Part shown: positions 5,466 to 6,681 of the stretch, one piece after another
Layout of the letters: every line of letters begins with the position of its first letter
Position numbering within the stretch: position 1 is the stretch's first letter
NCBI GenBank assembly: GCA_013415575.1
Contig: JAAEES010000061.1
Coordinates: 1-6,681, forward strand
DNA: 6,681 nucleotides
Direction: 5' to 3'
From: Methanomicrobiales archaeon
GTDB lineage: Archaea; Halobacteriota; Methanomicrobia; Methanomicrobiales; Methanospirillaceae
Notes under the pieces: model-generated
What the model was told of the DNA's origin: nothing
The model's database searches: none
The model's input: the letters and a program-made list of their open reading frames with translations, nothing else
Position numbers and translations under genes: made by a program

Positions 5466-6680
5466 TCACGGGAGGTGGTCCAGCTCCCGGACGATGGCGT
5501 CCACGATCTCTCTGCTGCCGCCCGGGAACCCGGCTGCAAGGGTCAGGATATCCCTGAAAACCGAGGCACAGAGGACCGGGCCTTCGCCGTGGCAGAGCAG
5601 GTATGCACTGGAAACAGGGATATCCCCGAACACGAGGTTGCTCTCACCGGACAGATCATGATACTCCAGCCGGGGGATAAAGGCGTCCTCCGGTTGTCTC
5701 AGGGCTGCACCGGTGGCAACCGAGGTGTGGAGAATGAATGGCAGGCCCGGGTAGCCGGAATTGAAGTCGTCCATCTGCTCCTTGGCCCGGGTGAGCGTGG
5801 TCCGGAACTGCTCGTCCGGGATCCAGGCGAGGGCAGGGAACACGGCACTGGAAAGGTTGGCGATGCGGCGGAATTCCTCTTCTGGCAGCAGGTACCGCAT
5901 ATTCACGGAGACCTCCAGCGGGAGCGGCACCTCCTCCGGCGGGTGCAGGGTCCGGCAGAGCGCCCGGAAGAAGGCGGTCAGCAGAACATCGGTCATGGTC
6001 GCACCCCGGGAATCCGCGGCCTCCCGGATGGCCCGGAAACGTTCCGGTCCGATGACCTGCATCGCGATAGCTCCTCCTGGCCTTCCTGGTTCATCACCTG
6101 TGGTCTCACCCGCCGGTCTTACGGCCCCAACCGGCCCCCTGAACACCGGTTCAGGTGGACTGGCGGCAGGGATGGTTCCAATGGTTTCGATAAGGCCTGC
6201 ACTATCGATGAGCTGCCAGGACCCCCGGTCGCTGTATCCCCCCTGCAGGGGCCAGAAATCTGGTTCTGCACGGTAGCGGGTGTAGAGGTCTGCAAGAGCC
6301 GGTATAAGATCACGTGCCCCGGTCACATCGGTGACCGCATGGCTGACGCTGATGCAGAGGGTATCGCCCTCTTCACCGCGGACGAGAAGACCCTGCACCA
6401 GCTGGTCATCCGGGAACCGTTTCACCGCATCGTCCGGTGCTGATTCCTCCTCTACGGTGAGGAGGTCGAGGGAACTGAGATCCTCTCTCCGCTCCCAGGA
6501 TGCCTTCTTCCCTTCCCCTACCAGCCGGCACCCGAGAACCGGTTCGACTTCGAGGAGCGCCCGGAGAGCGTTCTTCACTGCGTGGTGGTCGAGGTGTCCG
6601 GTAAACGAGAGGACGAGGGTGATCTGCCGGCCGGCATTCATCAGGTCCTGGTGGGCTGCGGCGATGCGGTGGGGTGTCAT
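5466..6680 (-). CDS. Stand-alone condensation-domain / acyltransferase-fold protein (COG4908-like)
   Basis: A soluble protein of at least 404 residues with the chloramphenicol-acetyltransferase-like fold of peptide-synthetase condensation domains. The N-terminal half shows the usual opening (ITLVLSFTGHLDHHAVKNAL, 20-39; LLEVEPVLGCRL, 42-53) and an active-site motif SHAVTD (113-118), keeping the catalytic second His (H114) and structural Asp (D118) but with Ser for the first His and no Gly directly after the Asp. The second half carries MTDVLLTAFFRAL (229-241), VNMRYL (259-264) and SNLVFGDIP (347-355), counterparts of the latch and bridging regions. No carrier protein, adenylation domain or other synthetase part is fused or nearby. 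It probably transfers an acyl group to an alcohol or amine; the substrate is unknown. The ATG at 6680 is one base from the window edge, so the ribosome binding site is not visible and a longer N-terminus is possible. Confidence 0.82.
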   Translation of the reverse strand: MTPHRIAAAHQDLMNAGRQITLVLSFTGHLDHHAVKNALRALLEVEPVLGCRLVGEGKKASWERREDLSSLDLLTVEEESAPDDAVKRFPDDQLVQGLLVRGEEGDTLCISVSHAVTDVTGARDLIPALADLYTRYRAEPDFWPLQGGYSDRGSWQLIDSAGLIETIGTIPAASPPEPVFRGPVGAVRPAGETTGDEPGRPGGAIAMQVIGPERFRAIREAADSRGATMTDVLLTAFFRALCRTLHPPEEVPLPLEVSVNMRYLLPEEEFRRIANLSSAVFPALAWIPDEQFRTTLTRAKEQMDDFNSGYPGLPFILHTSVATGAALRQPEDAFIPRLEYHDLSGESNLVFGDIPVSSAYLLCHGEGPVLCASVFRDILTLAAGFPGGSREIVDAIVRELDHLP

Positions 6681-6681
6681 G

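Noticed and set aside
5451..6443. Rightward open frame of about 330 codons opposite the condensation-domain gene
   Set aside because: It is antisense to a frame with recognisable condensation-domain motifs. Its translation is rich in Gly, Arg and Pro with no family pattern, as expected from the complement of GC-rich codons.

Overview
The window looks like chromosomal DNA from a euryarchaeal methanogen, most plausibly of the order Methanomicrobiales. This is inference. It rests on moderately high GC, AT-rich spacers with archaeal TATA-like boxes (CTTTATCA) instead of bacterial -35/-10 pairs, GGAGG-type ribosome binding sites, an archaeal-type class I dihydroorotase, a 12-TM 'HAE3'-type RND transporter and a stand-alone condensation-domain protein. 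I see no RNA gene, insertion sequence, CRISPR array or phage gene.

Layout, left to right. Bases 1-80 are non-coding, with a possible leftward TATA box. From 81 to 3648 a leftward pair runs RND transporter first, then dihydroorotase (pyrC), with a 28-nt gap. The promoter region of the transporter (3649-3854) holds a TATA-like box and, directly upstream of it, a 6-bp dyad that could be an operator. From 3855 to 4570 a second leftward pair follows: a 189-residue protein that I read as a divergent ADP-ribosyltransferase-fold protein, and a translationally coupled 47-residue protein. An 83-bp AT-rich divergent promoter region (4571-4653) with a tandem 11-bp repeat and a small dyad separates this pair from a rightward compact ABC-type ATPase (4654-5373). 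A T-rich spacer (5374-5465) carries the likely terminator of the last, leftward gene (5466-6680), a stand-alone condensation/acyltransferase-fold protein whose start lies at the right edge.

How the genes might work together. PyrC is a housekeeping enzyme of pyrimidine synthesis, and its link to the RND pump looks like operon convenience. The most unusual part is the centre. There a putative ADP-ribosyltransferase-fold protein with an altered active site, a tiny coupled partner and a divergently transcribed ATPase share one regulatory spacer. Nothing in the sequence proves that they form one system; this is flagged as a hypothesis.
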